Made by a program: the position numbers and the translations under genes
DNA from: Limnoperna fortunei
Lineage: Eukaryota > Mollusca > Bivalvia > Mytilida > Modiolidae
Direction of reading: 5' to 3'
NCBI GenBank assembly: GCA_944474755.1
Contig: OX104120.1
Coordinates: 18,463,992 to 18,527,991 of the forward strand
DNA length: 64,000 nucleotides
Notes under the pieces: generated by a model
The model's database searches: none
What the model was told of the DNA's origin: nothing
Seen by the model: only the letters and a program-made list of their open reading frames with translations
Shown here: piece by piece, positions 10,546 to 21,332 of the stretch
How positions within the stretch are numbered: position 1 is the first letter of the stretch
Layout: each line of letters opens with the position of its first letter

Positions 10546-12834
10546 ATAGTATATGTTAGTTTTTAACTCAAACACGCTTATTTAAATCCTTTTTTAACTG
10601 AAAAACTATAATCTTATAAAAAATTAAGTACATGTATTATTAATTGACATTTAAATTTAACCACTCGCCAACACATACGGGTTCATTTTAATTTATACGT
10701 AGTTATGACTTGCATAATGTTTTCTTTTATATTCCCACGCTTGGGTTTTCCGTGTTTACCGAGTCTGCATTCATTTTGTCCTCATAATTAGACACATACA
10801 TGTCAAAATCAAAACTTTACCCTCCTATTCATTACATTTTTTAAAGCAGTATTATATCAATCCATAATTCAATAAAGTACTGTACATCTATTTATAAATG
10901 AAGAAAGAAACCGAAGTACCATAAGATTAAAAGACGTGCTTTTTTAATCTGCCAACATCTCTGTAATTGATTCCATTCGGATCAAAACGTACACTCTACA
11001 ATTATTTACTGACATATTATAGAGAAAATCCGTAGCTCTTTGGTCCGCCAAATCAAAAATATCCAAAGGAGCAGCTAGTCTAAAACTAGCATTTTCATTT
11101 GAGAAAAATTTGGTTTATAGGGTAAACAGGTGACAAACAGGTGACAAACACCACTAACAATGCAAATTATGCCTCCAAAATATCCCAGTTTATTAAATAT
11201 TCAGACAATTTTAAAACATTACCATGTAGTAATTTCAATTAAATTAAAAGTCCCACATAATTCCCATTTTGTTATTGTCGCAGCGTGGAAGAACGGAGGA
11301 GTAAATGAAAGATTTAATTTTAGCAAGATTGTTTTCAATAACACCACGTTGAACAGAACTATTTAGTTTTTAGTACTAATTTTCATGTTCTGAAATTTGA
11401 TTTGTCAGTTTTTCCGCTAATGTGATGACTTCCTATAGGAGTTATTGACCCTTAATTACGATTCTTGACAACATTTTCTGGTTTGCAATATAACTATCGC
11501 CCGTGAATGAACTCTTGTAATAATAAATTCAAATTTGGTCCTGTAACTTCGCTATAACAGATAACTGTCGTGCTCAATAGACCAGTAAGACAAGACTTAC
11601 AAATCACGTGGATAATAAATGTTAGATGACTTTTTGAAGGAGTTATAATACCCTTTTAATGATTATTTTATACCCAATTTTCAGGTTTTTTTCCTTATAC
11701 ATGGTAAATTAAATCCTATCCTGGAAGTAAAACTGTAAACAGTAGAAGCCAAAACAATGTACACGTTCATGTAGGCACAGCGGATGGTATTTAGAATAAG
11801 TTGTCAAATTCGTGAGGTACTGAAGAAGTGGGAGTGGAGTAGAATGCATTCATTATTAAACATTTATGAATCTTCGATCGTGGGTGTAATAAATAAATTA
11901 GGTCCATACTTTAAAGCATTTTGCACTAATGGAAAAGTTGGTTAAGAGTATTATGTATACATTCAACCATTGAAAAACAAAATTATTAGTCAGCGATATA
12001 ATATTTAAATAATAGCATAATAACTGTTGACTGAGATAAACAGATCGTTTAAAACCTTTTTGGGGTTACAGGGGCTTTTTCATTAAAAAAAAATCAAATT
12101 TTTAAAAATTGCAAGAAAACGCACAATTATTTTAAGTTTGCGTCATTTCAAAGTAATATTGGTTACTCTATTAATACAATATGTACTAGTAACAAAAATG
12201 CTACAGATGTTCACAAAATTATTATGATATACACGAGTTGTCAGCTGTGTTAACTATATATAATATATAAGAAATTTCACATATTCTATTCTAAACATCC
12301 CAGCAAAATTGATTTTAAATATAACATTTTCCAAAAAAATAATATAGCCAAAAACACTAATTCCTTACAACCCATCGAATTTTGAATTTGTAAAAGATCA
12401 GGTCGTTGGTACGAATTAAAATGAATCAGTAAATCTACATTTATCTTCAAAGACCATGATGAGACATAACATGCCTGTAACCTACGCACGCGATAGGTAT
12501 AATGTTGTACAAGCCTACAAGGCTCCTAACAACATTTTATTGTATGCAAATATCACTGCATTTATTGACGGATGAAAATATAAGTTGCTGATAATTAATT
12601 TAATAATCTTTGCACGCCTACGACGCTTTTTAAGAAGATTCTTATCACTCACAAGACAGTGTTACAGTTCTTTGACATTTTACTAACATTGGATATTCAT
12701 TATCTCTACGTGTTAAAAATAGCAACGCTAATTAATAGCCGGGCCAGTCATGTGGTGATTACCAAAAATACGGCTAGTATATGAATGGTTATGAATTGAG
12801 CTCACCTACCGGCTGACTTGTTTTTGTATTCAAG
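10546..12834. other. AT-rich intergenic DNA
   Basis: About 2.3 kb with no domain, splice-bounded exon or repeat that I can identify. Short open frames at 11160-11366 and 12286-12489 look random. Confidence 0.5.
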
Positions 12835-12967
12835 TAAGTAGTTTATTTCCAAATACAATACAGTATATAGGATTTATAATACACGTTAGATATATATACA
12901 ATGTGAGACATTAACAGATTACAAACATGTATAGACATGTACAGCGGAGTTTGGCATATAATGAACA

Positions 12968-15900
12968 TTAAGATGTACGTCGCTTTTCAGCTACGTACAA
13001 GTATTTTCCTAGATTATTAAGCTCTTTGATGTTTCGTATAGATAACAATTGTATCATTTTGTAACATGATGGATTCCTATAATAATAAGATTTTATAAAT
13101 TTAGATCTTATATCGTTATAATTTTCACACTCTAATAAAAAATGATATTCATCTTCAATTTTATTATTATTACACATCAGACATTTACGTTCTTCTCTGG
13201 GTAGCTTATAATACCTTCCCGTCTCAACATGTAAGGAATGAGCATTAATTCTATATTTAGTTATCAAATATTTGTACATACTCTTTACAGGCCGATTCAA
13301 ATAAAATTGAAGGTTATTGCCTTCGTGTATAAATCTATAATACATACATTTTGGTGATATATCAAAAAATGACATGGCTTCAGATACATAATTATCGACA
13401 ATTCGTTTTCTAAATTCATACAAAAAGTTGTGACTGTTAATGACAGACTGCGATCTCCATACATCATTGAAACCATACTGATGTAAAATATCTCTTATTT
13501 TACAAGCCCAATTCAACTTATTGTTCGGTTTTACAATTGATGACTCAAACATATCTTCATAAATGCTTTTTAAAATACAGTTTTCGGTTGTTAATAATTT
13601 CAACCAGTAAGACATCATTTTGACATATCTATTCACATACAATGGTGTACGACCGAGCTCAAAATAAACCATATGGTTAACAGTTGATTTTCTCACTTTA
13701 AGTATGCGCTTCAAATAATTTACATGAATAGACTCTATATCATTTGCTTTGTGATATCCCCATACTTCACAACCATAATTCAATATACTCGAAATATAAG
13801 TATCGAAAAGTGATAGTTGCGTCTCTACATTAAAAAAATCATCATTTATTTTACACAATAAAGAGAATTCTGCTTTTCTACCTTGTTCAGAAAGAACTTT
13901 CTGAGTTACAGTAAAAGTGCCATTGTAATTAAACAGGAGACCTAGGTAAGTGAATTCATTACATACTTCAATCAATTTATTATCTAAAAACCATTTCTCT
14001 TCATCTCTCACACCACCTCTATTGTGGAATACAACAATTTTGGTCTTCTGTAAATTAATATCTAAACCTTTTTGTAAGGAACATTCATGTACAGTATTCA
14101 ACATTCTTTGTAATTCAGATACACTTTCACTAAAAAGGACTGTGTCATCTGCATACATAAATAAAAAAAGATTCAACATTTTTACCTCATAGGGTTCAAT
14201 ACCCTGATTGATAAGTTCCACTTCTATTTCATTAACATAAATCGCATACAAAAAGGGAGATAAAGATTCTCCTTGCATCAGACCTATGTTACCTTTAAAA
14301 AAATCCGAAAATTCACCATTTAATTTAACACAAGACTTAAGTTTCGAATACATTGACATAACCAGTTTTAGCATATTACCACTTATACCATATTTTAACA
14401 TTTTTTGCCATAAGCTATAATGCACTACGCTGTCAAATGCTTTGACATAGTCTACAAAACAACAATATAGCCGTTTACCATTACTAAGTGATTTCGTTAT
14501 GATAGAATGAAGGGCGAAAATGGCGTCTCTCGTACCATATCCTGGAATAAATCCAAATTGGGCATCCGCTAAGATACTGTTGTCTTTACTCCAAGTAATG
14601 AGTCTGTTATAGAGAATCGAGGTGAATAACTTCCCAACATGTGACACTAAAGATATACCTCTATAATTTCCGGTATCATCTACAGATCCTTTCTTAAATA
14701 TAGGTACGATTACACTTTTCACCCATATTTCAGGGTACCATCCTGTATATAACACAGCGTTGAACAGTTTTCTTAAAATTGGCAGTAGAATATTTTTTCC
14801 TTCCTTTATAAACTCATTCAAAATTTTATCAATTCCTGGAGCCTTATCATTGCTCAGCTTTTTAATACAAGAGTCGATTTCCTTCTCAGTGAATGGTCGG
14901 TCCAATTCTTCAAAAACTACATGCACATCTCTGTTTTCAATGAAGTTATCAGTGTCTTGTATATCATCTTTACACACTAGGTTTTTAAAATGACTGACAA
15001 AGTTTTCAATAGAAATGTTTTGTTTTACCACCTTGCGTCTTCTTCTAAACTTACGATAAAAGTACTTCGGGTTAGTTTTTCTTAAGGTCTGTAGCATATT
15101 CCCTCTATGATGCTTGTATTGTCTCCTTAGCTTTCTTTCCATGCACTTAAACTTTTGTTTAGCTAAATTTAATGTCAATCGGTTTTCATAACTTCTTTCT
15201 CGGTTAAATGTATGTAATTTTTTAACATAGTCTCTATATAAACTTTTACACTCTTCATTTATCCACGGTTTGTCTTGTTTAATATTAGCCTTGGGCCTTT
15301 TTGTATAAGATTTACTATTACAAAGGTCGCATTTTAATGTTTTCAAAACTTTAGTTTCTGTATATTTGTCGACTACATCGGATAAAATACTGTTCATTTC
15401 TGTAACGATATTGTCAATATTCTCGCTATCTATTCTGTTCATTAAATTTTCTAGACGTTGGGCATTGAACACCAATTTCTGTTGTATTTCATCTTTCGTC
15501 CCTTCATTCCATCTATAGCTGTTAATTTCAGTTACCTTACATGTACATACAGTGTTCAACCTAAAGTTAATATTTAATTTTAAATCAACTATTAAAGGAT
15601 CATGACAAGAGAAGGTAGTAAAAGATCCTACCATAAATTTATCAATTATGTCGAAGGCTGAATTAGATAGCAACATATAATCTATAACACTACAGCCATT
15701 TTTGTTTTGAAATGTAAATTTTGCACTGTCGTCTTTAAATCTACCATTACATATTCTCAATCCTGAAGACTTACACAAGTTCAATAATTTTCTTCCAAAC
15801 GCGTTCGGGGTTTTCCGGTCTTCAGTAAGTCTTTCATTAGGAACATCCGATTCATAGTTAATAAATGATTGAATATGTTCATTTAAATATTTAAGAGAGT

Positions 15901-16444
15901 CATCTTGTTGCACAAAATCTTTTTCTTTACCTATCCTCCCGTTCAAGTCACCAATAATGGCAATGTTACCTAAATTACTATACTGTTCTATACTTTCTTG
16001 CAATATTTCAAAAATATCAATATCATATTTACGATAAAAAACATTGTTATCTGGGGGTACATATATAGCACATAAATAAACATCTTTTTGATCAAACATT
16101 ATACATTTATCTATTTTTAACCAAATCATGCTATCAGCACAGTCTTTTAAAATTTCTATGAACGGGTTCAACCAGTTTCTATAAAATATAACAACACCGC
16201 CACCATTACACTTTTGGCGATGTACACTTTTCTTTATAAAACCTTCTAATTCTAGACCTTGTGGATATTTTACCCAACATTCATTAAAACACAACATATC
16301 GTAATCCGTTATATAGGTAAGGAATTCATTATCTCCTAATTTCTTAATTAAACTTTTTGACACGTTCCAGGAACACAACTTCAATGAACTCTTAGCTCGA
16401 ACTTTCACATTCCAATCACTTTGTGAACCATTCTCCGCGGATTC
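12968..16444 (-). CDS. LINE A ORF2: APE endonuclease and reverse transcriptase
   Basis: ORF2 encodes the endonuclease and RT that carry out target-primed reverse transcription. Counting residue 1 at 16408 (a GTG, not an ATG), the apurinic-type endonuclease shows CSWNV at 12-16, CFNECW at 40-45, then GDLNGRIG, VIDYML and CHDPL. The RT follows with YRGISLVSHVGKLF, FVDYVKAFDSV, GLMQGESLSPFLY and YADD at 752-755, and a C-terminal zinc cluster CLMC...HFLLEC. The frame is open back to 16444, immediately after the ORF1 stop, and in phase with ORF1. The first ATG is codon 38 (16297), inside the endonuclease, so a functional enzyme must begin upstream, by UAG readthrough from ORF1 or non-AUG initiation. 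No internal stop is present. Total length is at least 1146 residues, normal for the family. Confidence 0.92.
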   Translation of the reverse strand, partial: ESAENGSQSDWNVKVRAKSSLKLCSWNVSKSLIKKLGDNEFLTYITDYDMLCFNECWVKYPQGLELEGFIKKSVHRQKCNGGGVVIFYRNWLNPFIEILKDCADSMIWLKIDKCIMFDQKDVYLCAIYVPPDNNVFYRKYDIDIFEILQESIEQYSNLGNIAIIGDLNGRIGKEKDFVQQDDSLKYLNEHIQSFINYESDVPNERLTEDRKTPNAFGRKLLNLCKSSGLRICNGRFKDDSAKFTFQNKNGCSVIDYMLLSNSAFDIIDKFMVGSFTTFSCHDPLIVDLKLNINFRLNTVCTCKVTEINSYRWNEGTKDEIQQKLVFNAQRLENLMNRIDSENIDNIVTEMNSILSDVVDKYTETKVLKTLKCDLCNSKSYTKRPKANIKQDKPWINEECKSLYRDYVKKLHTFNRERSYENRLTLNLAKQKFKCMERKLRRQYKHHRGNMLQTLRKTNPKYFYRKFRRRRKVVKQNISIENFVSHFKNLVCKDDIQDTDNFIENRDVHVVFEELDRPFTEKEIDSCIKKLSNDKAPGIDKILNEFIKEGKNILLPILRKLFNAVLYTGWYPEIWVKSVIVPIFKKGSVDDTGNYRGISLVSHVGKLFTSILYNRLITWSKDNSILADAQFGFIPGYGTRDAIFALHSIITKSLSNGKRLYCCFVDYVKAFDSVVHYSLWQKMLKYGISGNMLKLVMSMYSKLKSCVKLNGEFSDFFKGNIGLMQGESLSPFLYAIYVNEIEVELINQGIEPYEVKMLNLFLFMYADDTVLFSESVSELQRMLNTVHECSLQKGLDINLQKTKIVVFHNRGGVRDEEKWFLDNKLIEVCNEFTYLGLLFNYNGTFTVTQKVLSEQGRKAEFSLLCKINDDFFNVETQLSLFDTYISSILNYGCEVWGYHKANDIESIHVNYLKRILKVRKSTVNHMVYFELGRTPLYVNRYVKMMSYWLKLLTTENCILKSIYEDMFESSIVKPNNKLNWACKIRDILHQYGFNDVWRSQSVINSHNFLYEFRKRIVDNYVSEAMSFFDISPKCMYYRFIHEGNNLQFYLNRPVKSMYKYLITKYRINAHSLHVETGRYYKLPREERKCLMCNNNKIEDEYHFLLECENYNDIRSKFIKSYYYRNPSCYKMIQLLSIRNIKELNNLGKYLYVAEKRRTS

Positions 16445-16447
16445 CTA
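16445..16447 (-). promoter_or_regulatory. candidate UAG readthrough site between LINE A ORF1 and ORF2
   Basis: The context on the minus strand is AAA GAA TAG GAA TCC. ORF1 and ORF2 are in the same phase (17650 minus 16408 is 1242, a multiple of three), the stop is the only interruption, and the 12 codons between it and the GTG at 16408 contain no ATG. A UAG followed by G is the context used for readthrough in some retroviral gag-pol genes. Function is inferred. Confidence 0.5.
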
Positions 16448-17647
16448 TTCTTTCCACATGGCACCGTTGACATAAAGTTTATCTCCAATTAAATACGCGT
16501 TTTTCTTTTCTATCCGTTTTTCTATCATTACTGGTATTAACTTTTTTCGTCTCATGAGTACTTCTGGTGGGTAATGTGGACTTATGCCGTATTTAGTTCC
16601 TTTTAGATATCCTGATCGTGTTCGCACTTTTTCTCTGTCGCTAAACTGGGCAAATTTTACAACTATAGGCCTCGGCCTTGTAGCGTTTTCGGTTTTCTTC
16701 CCTAATCTGTAGACTTTCTCGATTTTTATATCCACCTTTGCGTTTGCAATCTTTAAATATTTTTCACAAAAATCCAAAACGATATCAACACAGTTTTCTG
16801 ACTTGTTTGTCGAATTTAGTGCAACGTGATCGTTCTTACCTCCAACTGCGCCATGTTTATCCTCCTCGGTTTGCTCCGATTCCATAACTTCCGGCATCTC
16901 GTCAATCGCGAAAAACAACAAATTGTTACTGAGGTTTTGAGTTTCTACGTCGATTAGTCTATCCTTCACTTTATTACTTATATCTACTTTTTCGTTAATA
17001 CTTGCAAGTCTACTTTTTATCGCGACATGTTCATCTTTGATGTTAGACAAAAACTCAGCACTACGTTCTAATAGAGCTATTCTGTCTTTACAGCTTTTTA
17101 ATTCATTGTCTATATTGGCGAATTTTGTATCGAATTTATTAAGTCTCTCCTCTATTGTATCAAGTTTATTCAGTTTCGTTTCTATGCAACTAACTTTACT
17201 ACAAAGTTCCTTCAACAACGTTTCTAATCCCTGTATTGGTTGGTGTGGAACTGGTGTATGACTAGGTATGGCTTGTTGATATTGCTGCTGCTGCACAAGT
17301 TGATAAGGCTGACCCGAAAACGCACTTATCGGTGTACTGGACTGCATAGGTGTGTATTGGGCATAACATTGATTAATTGGCGAATTACTCATATTGCTAA
17401 TGTTCCGATAAGTGTTAATGTTTGACTCAGGTGAACTGTAATTATTGAGTACAACTTGCAATGCTTCGCTTATTGTATCGGATAAATGTACCTTATTTTC
17501 TTTATCACTCTTACTTGTCTGTTTTCTTTTCCGTGAACTGTCTTCAGCTTTGTTTAAATTTGAACTTGTTTGTAGAGAGTCGTCGGTTGAAAATTGTCCC
17601 TTATCTGGTGTCGAATTCTTCGCTTTTTTTATCCTTCGTCTCGGCAT
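16445..17647 (-). CDS. LINE A ORF1: L1-like RNA-binding protein (400 aa)
   Basis: ORF1 begins at the ATG at 17647 (the GTG codon before it is also in frame) and ends in TAG at 16447-16445. In LINEs this protein coats the element RNA. Seen: a basic N-terminus (MPRRRIKKAKNS), a low-complexity Ser/Gln-rich section including QQQQYQQ, a predicted coiled coil in the heptad-like ETKLNKLDTIEERLNKFD stretch, an RRM-like part beginning NNLLFFAIDEMPE, and a C-terminal domain with RPIVVKF, REKVRTRSGYLKGTKYGIS and the PPEVLMRRKK segment, as in Transposase_22/L1 ORF1p. The next codons after the stop are GAA TCC and the frame stays open into ORF2. Confidence 0.85.
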   Translation of the reverse strand: MPRRRIKKAKNSTPDKGQFSTDDSLQTSSNLNKAEDSSRKRKQTSKSDKENKVHLSDTISEALQVVLNNYSSPESNINTYRNISNMSNSPINQCYAQYTPMQSSTPISAFSGQPYQLVQQQQYQQAIPSHTPVPHQPIQGLETLLKELCSKVSCIETKLNKLDTIEERLNKFDTKFANIDNELKSCKDRIALLERSAEFLSNIKDEHVAIKSRLASINEKVDISNKVKDRLIDVETQNLSNNLLFFAIDEMPEVMESEQTEEDKHGAVGGKNDHVALNSTNKSENCVDIVLDFCEKYLKIANAKVDIKIEKVYRLGKKTENATRPRPIVVKFAQFSDREKVRTRSGYLKGTKYGISPHYPPEVLMRRKKLIPVMIEKRIEKKNAYLIGDKLYVNGAMWKE

Positions 17648-17907
17648 CACTTAATCCCCGTAATACATCTCTGTTTTTTTACAGTTTTTAAGTAAAAAAG
17701 CTAAATCCCACGTATTATCATCAAAAACTTTTGGAGAGAAAATTTATCACTGCCATCTTACTTGGCGCATGCGTCAAACGAGTAAGATTTCATTCAACAT
17801 CGCTACAAGAAAAAAAAAATACAGACACAAATCTGACTCAATGGTTTAATGTCAGCTTACATAATCCCATTTTGGTTAATCTTTTAATTGTATTCATTCA
17901 AATGAGC

Positions 17908-17961
17908 TTGAGACTTTTATATGACAAGCGAGACAACTTTAATTTCTCAATAAAAAAGTTA
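17908..17961 (+). pseudogene. possible RT fragment (YDKRD motif)
   Basis: A short open stretch reads RLLYDKRDNFNFSI, which resembles the YDKRDDFNF-type segment of the same RT family as the decayed copy at 19928-20542. The match is short and no neighbouring motif supports it, so it may be chance. Confidence 0.3.
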
Positions 17962-18040
17962 CAAATTTCTGCTTATGAAATATCCTTGCTATATTTCCTA
18001 CCGTGACTTCCTTGAGTATTGCTCACAGAAAGGGTCATTT

Positions 18041-18329
18041 CAGTGGCGGATCCAGGGGGAGGGCGTAGGGGCGTACGCCCCCTTTAAAAAACAGGAAAAA
18101 AAAAGAGAACATGGAGGGTAACAATCAGCGCAAAAGGCAAAAATGTAATCCCCGCTCGTCGTCGCCATAAATTAATGCATTAACGGTACTAATTCGTTTA
18201 TTATGATATCTCTGTTGTATATACTGTATCAAATAAAGGTTACTGAACACTATAAAAACCTTGTTCGTGGCTTTCCTTTTCCGATATCCCCTTTTTATCC
18301 CCCCTTTTGAAATCCGGTATCCGTTCCTG
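18041..18329. mobile_element. MITE, CAGTGGCGGATCC-type ends
   Basis: The left end begins CAGTGGCGGATCCAGGGGG and the right end is a diverged complement ending TATCCGTTCCTG. The five bases CATTT flank both sides (18036-18040 and 18330-18334), a plausible target duplication. Related to the MITE at 21003-21327. The interior has no coding potential. Confidence 0.65.
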
Positions 18330-18334
18330 CATTT

Positions 18335-19192
18335 AGTAAGGATTTCTAAAAGTTAAAGTCGTCCTTGCGTGAATTGTATAGTCGACATCATGCATATTTC
18401 GATATAAGATGAAACAGGAATAGTTAAATTATGCATCAAAAGCTAAGGTTAATGATGACGAACAATAAACACCCAAGTCTCTATCACATCTTTTTATGAG
18501 TTACAATGATGCTAAAACAACTTGCATTAAAAAATGGTGAGAAAACTCATATTAGGGGGAAAAGAAAAATTAGTCGCACTGTATTAACAAAGTGACACAA
18601 TCAATCACTGATCATGCTGGAACAACTTTGATCGCGACATCTTTTCAGTTTCAAAGTTTATCGGCCCGGAAGCGTTTTTGTCACGGGGGAGATTTCTTCC
18701 CAATAACTAGTTAATAAATGTATTAAAAGACAAAGACAAACGGTACACAAAAAACGTTTTGTTTAGGATAAAGGACATTTTTTGATTACATATATTGCCA
18801 CAAATGACACTGAAAGTATTGCCATTTTAAAATAGAATTAATGTTATCGTCAACCTTAAAGATGGATTATTTTGAAAAAATATGTATGAATGCAATATAA
18901 ATGAATAATAAAATTGTCTGTTTGAAATTGTTAAAGAGGTTGTTTTGTTAAATTGTCCTGCTTATGGTGATCCTAGACCGGATACGATAAAACTAGTAGA
19001 AATCATAAACAATGTAAAGACAGGGGACTGAAATACATTTAAAAAAAATCTCAGCAAGGTATGGTACAACCAATTTTTTCGATTCCACATAAGCAAAAAA
19101 CGGACTATAAAAGTTCGGAAGATATATAAAAAAAGGTTTATACAAACTGACACTCAAGTTTAAGAACCTTACGAATTAAAAAAAAAATTAAT
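18335..19192. other. AT-rich intergenic DNA
   Basis: Nothing recognisable. A minus-strand open frame at 18962-19153 lacks any domain. Confidence 0.4.
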
Positions 19193-19472
19193 CAGGGGCG
19201 TAGCTAGCGCAAAATATTGTGGTCGACATAAAAGAGAGATTTTACAGCAGGAGGTCTGTGAGCTAAATCCTGCATTTTTTACGTTTAATGGAATTACAAT
19301 GTGTACGCATCTGTGTTTGCGTACAGGAGTCGATTTCACAAAAAGACGAAAGGGTAAAATATATCGTAAGTTCTGACGTCACAATAGATTTCCCTTTGAT
19401 CTTCCAACATTTACGATAGATTTTACACTTACGACTTTTTGTGAAATCGACTCCTGGTTGCTACGCCCCCTG
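19193..19472. mobile_element. MITE with CAGGGGCGTAGC ends, carrying a nested hairpin MITE
   Basis: The outer ends are CAGGGGCGTAGCTAG on the left and the complement GCTACGCCCCCTG on the right, with TTAAT and TTAAC flanks that may be a worn target duplication. Inside, 19324-19456 is a second element with its own long ends: CAGGAGTCGATTTCACAAAA and its complement, about 133 bp in all and largely self-complementary. The nesting gives an order of insertion: the outer element first, the inner one later. Confidence 0.65.
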
Positions 19473-19927
19473 TTAACGATGAAAAACTAAATAAGGACGG
19501 ATATTTACAAATTACATGTACTCGTAATTCTTCGTGGCAGTTTTCCTAAATGCTTCATGTAACCATATATTATTATAGTGCAAAATAAATCACTTTCATT
19601 TAATCCTTTTCAACGACTCAATCTTTTTTATCTTATGCTTCGTTGGCGCTTAATACTGCATCTTGTACTTACTGTAACGATGTCAACAGCTCACCAGAAT
19701 TTTATTGTCGTAATCCGAGTACAGTGATTATTCGGATGTACGGCAAAATTTAGTCCCATTTCTTTAAATAAAAAATTCAAACTGGACATATTTATACAAA
19801 ATTGAAACATGATATACATATCTTTTACGTTTCAAAATATCCGGAAACGATCTGTATTAAAGTGATTTCGTTTTCTCGTCTTTGAAACAGGTTTATAGTA
19901 TGCTAGATTTTCTGATCGACAACATAT
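19473..19927. other. intergenic DNA, nothing recognised
   Basis: AT-rich sequence between the nested MITE and the decayed RT. Confidence 0.4.
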
Positions 19928-20542
19928 TTGTTACTTTTGGAGGATATTATTTTTCAGCAGGCAATCAGAAGTCCCATGGGTACAAACTGTGCCCCACTAC
20001 TTGCCCATTTGTTCCTGTATTCTTATGAAAAAAATATTTTTCAACGTCTTATTAAAGACAAGAAGTTAGCCAAAGTTAGTCCTTTAATTTCACTTAAAGG
20101 TATATTGATTATGTCCAATCAACCCTCAATGGGCTGATTGGTTTCCGTTAATATATCCTTTACAACTGAAAATTAAATAAGCCAAAGAAAAAGCTTGATC
20201 TACACCATTTTTAGACTTACACATCGAATATGACACCAACGGTCCATCTTAGCACAATAATTTACGACAAACAAGACGATTTTCCTCACTTATGCAGCAA
20301 TATTCTCGCTTCCCCTTCATAGGTGACTACCTTTTTTAATTTACCAGGTTGTGTTTGCAAGAGCTTGCAGTGGGTATACTGATTTTTGCAAACACCACCA
20401 ATTTCTTTGCGATAAACTAATAAACAAGAAAAAACGACTCGTCCGCGCCTTTAATAAGTTTTACTATAAATACAACTTCATCGTCACCAAATACTCTATC
20501 TCGTTTGAAAATATGGTTGCAGATAGGTTTCCCAATTTTTGA
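19928..20542 (+). pseudogene. decayed reverse transcriptase (Penelope-like RT family)
   Basis: Several blocks of one RT family appear in the right order but in shifting frames. First SPMGTNCAPLLAHLFLYSYE at about 19970-20030, the MGT-type motif with a conserved LFLYSYE. Then YPLQLKIK, followed by LHIEYDTNG, then in another frame IIYDKQDDFPHLCSNI, and finally RACSGYTDFCKHHQFLCDKL at about 20358-20420 with a basic C-terminal part. The catalytic YIDD block expected after the first segment is missing, and stops interrupt the rest (for example TGA after MSNQPSMG and TAG after LASPS). This family is common in bivalve and lancelet genomes as a PLE-type RT without an obvious GIY-YIG domain. It is clearly non-functional here and much older than the PLE at 1-3929, which it does not resemble closely. 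Confidence 0.7.
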
Positions 20543-20604
20543 ATTCAAAAACAGTGAACGTGCTACGATAATTGTTTGATACACCTATTAGTGACTAGTG
20601 TTAT

Positions 20605-20700
20605 AGTTTAAACATATTTTATTTGCAAAAAAATCAGCAAAATGGATAAGACACAAGTTAAACAAACTCATGAAGTCTTCTCCGACAATAGCAACTATTT
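20605..20700 (-). mobile_element. possible 3' end of a LINE C-like element
   Basis: The plus-strand string AAACATATTTTATTTG followed by an A-run and AAAATGGATAAG parallels the terminus of LINE C at 4378-4420. Only the terminal part is recognisable, which would be a very short 5'-truncated insertion. Confidence 0.35.
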
Positions 20701-21002
20701 TGTAATAATATAACTAGTGTTATATTATACCCATCTATTTTAATCAACTAACCAACTCACATACTACAGTGATGGAAGCGGGAGGTTTGGCATGCCATAA
20801 AACCTTGTTTAACCCATTATTGGCATTTCTTTTGAAATGTCTGTGCTAAGCCAGAACCATTGCTGCAGTTGCTACATTTTTGGTTGTTGGTTCTATGATT
20901 TTGATTTGTTGATTGTTGGTGTTTGGTATGTTGTTATTACCTTCATTGAACATTCAGCTTGTTGCCGCCTGATATCTAGATTGTGTATAGCTGATTATAT
21001 AC

Positions 21003-21327
21003 CAGGGGCGGATGCAGCCTCAAATGAAAGGGGGGGGTCCAAATTTGTCATGGTAAGGCCACCATGCCGACCTCACAGAGGTCGTATTACGGCAGGGGGT
21101 CTGGGGGCCGCTTAAGGCCCGCAGAAGCTCTGAACGAAATGGTGTAAAATCCTGCATTCTGACGATTTCCTGACACCTAAAACATGTCCGTTAAAATGTC
21201 ATTTTGTTATGCTAAAACAAAAAAAAGAAGGCTTTTTTCAAAACTTTTTGATAGACCTCATGCTTGTCAAAACGAAAGGGGGGGGGTCCGGACCCCCTGG
21301 ACCCCCCCCCCTCTGGATCCGCCACTG
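21003..21327. mobile_element. MITE with G/C-rich ends and TATAC target duplication
   Basis: The element begins CAGGGGCGGATGCAG and ends CTGGATCCGCCACTG, so the ends are inverted repeats, with long G and C runs inside them. TATAC occurs directly on both sides (20998-21002 and 21328-21332). Non-coding, about 325 bp, related to 18041-18329; the TIR sequence recalls hAT-type MITEs, although only five duplicated bases are visible. Confidence 0.75.
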
Positions 21328-21332
21328 TATAC

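Larger units (their letters stand above)
12835..17775 (-). mobile_element. LINE A: near-complete two-ORF non-LTR retrotransposon
   Basis: The element is in minus orientation: 5' leader from about 17775, ORF1 17647-16445, ORF2 from 16444 to 12968, then a 3' UTR ending near 12835. The 3' end reads GGAAATAAACTACTTACTTG, a poly(A) signal with a short repeat instead of a long A tail; LINE B ends in the similar AGAAATAAAGTATTCG. The leader contains AAGATGGCA (17760-17752), close to the YY1-type motif of mammalian L1 promoters. Both frames are unbroken, so the copy may be young. I place it among APE-type LINEs with an L1-like ORF1; the clade is not settled. Confidence 0.88.

Noticed and set aside
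8085..10575. Minus-strand open frames with repeated LMHTP/TNAYP-like peptides
   Set aside because: They are translations of the 34-bp minisatellite; the unit is not a multiple of three, so the frame changes from unit to unit.
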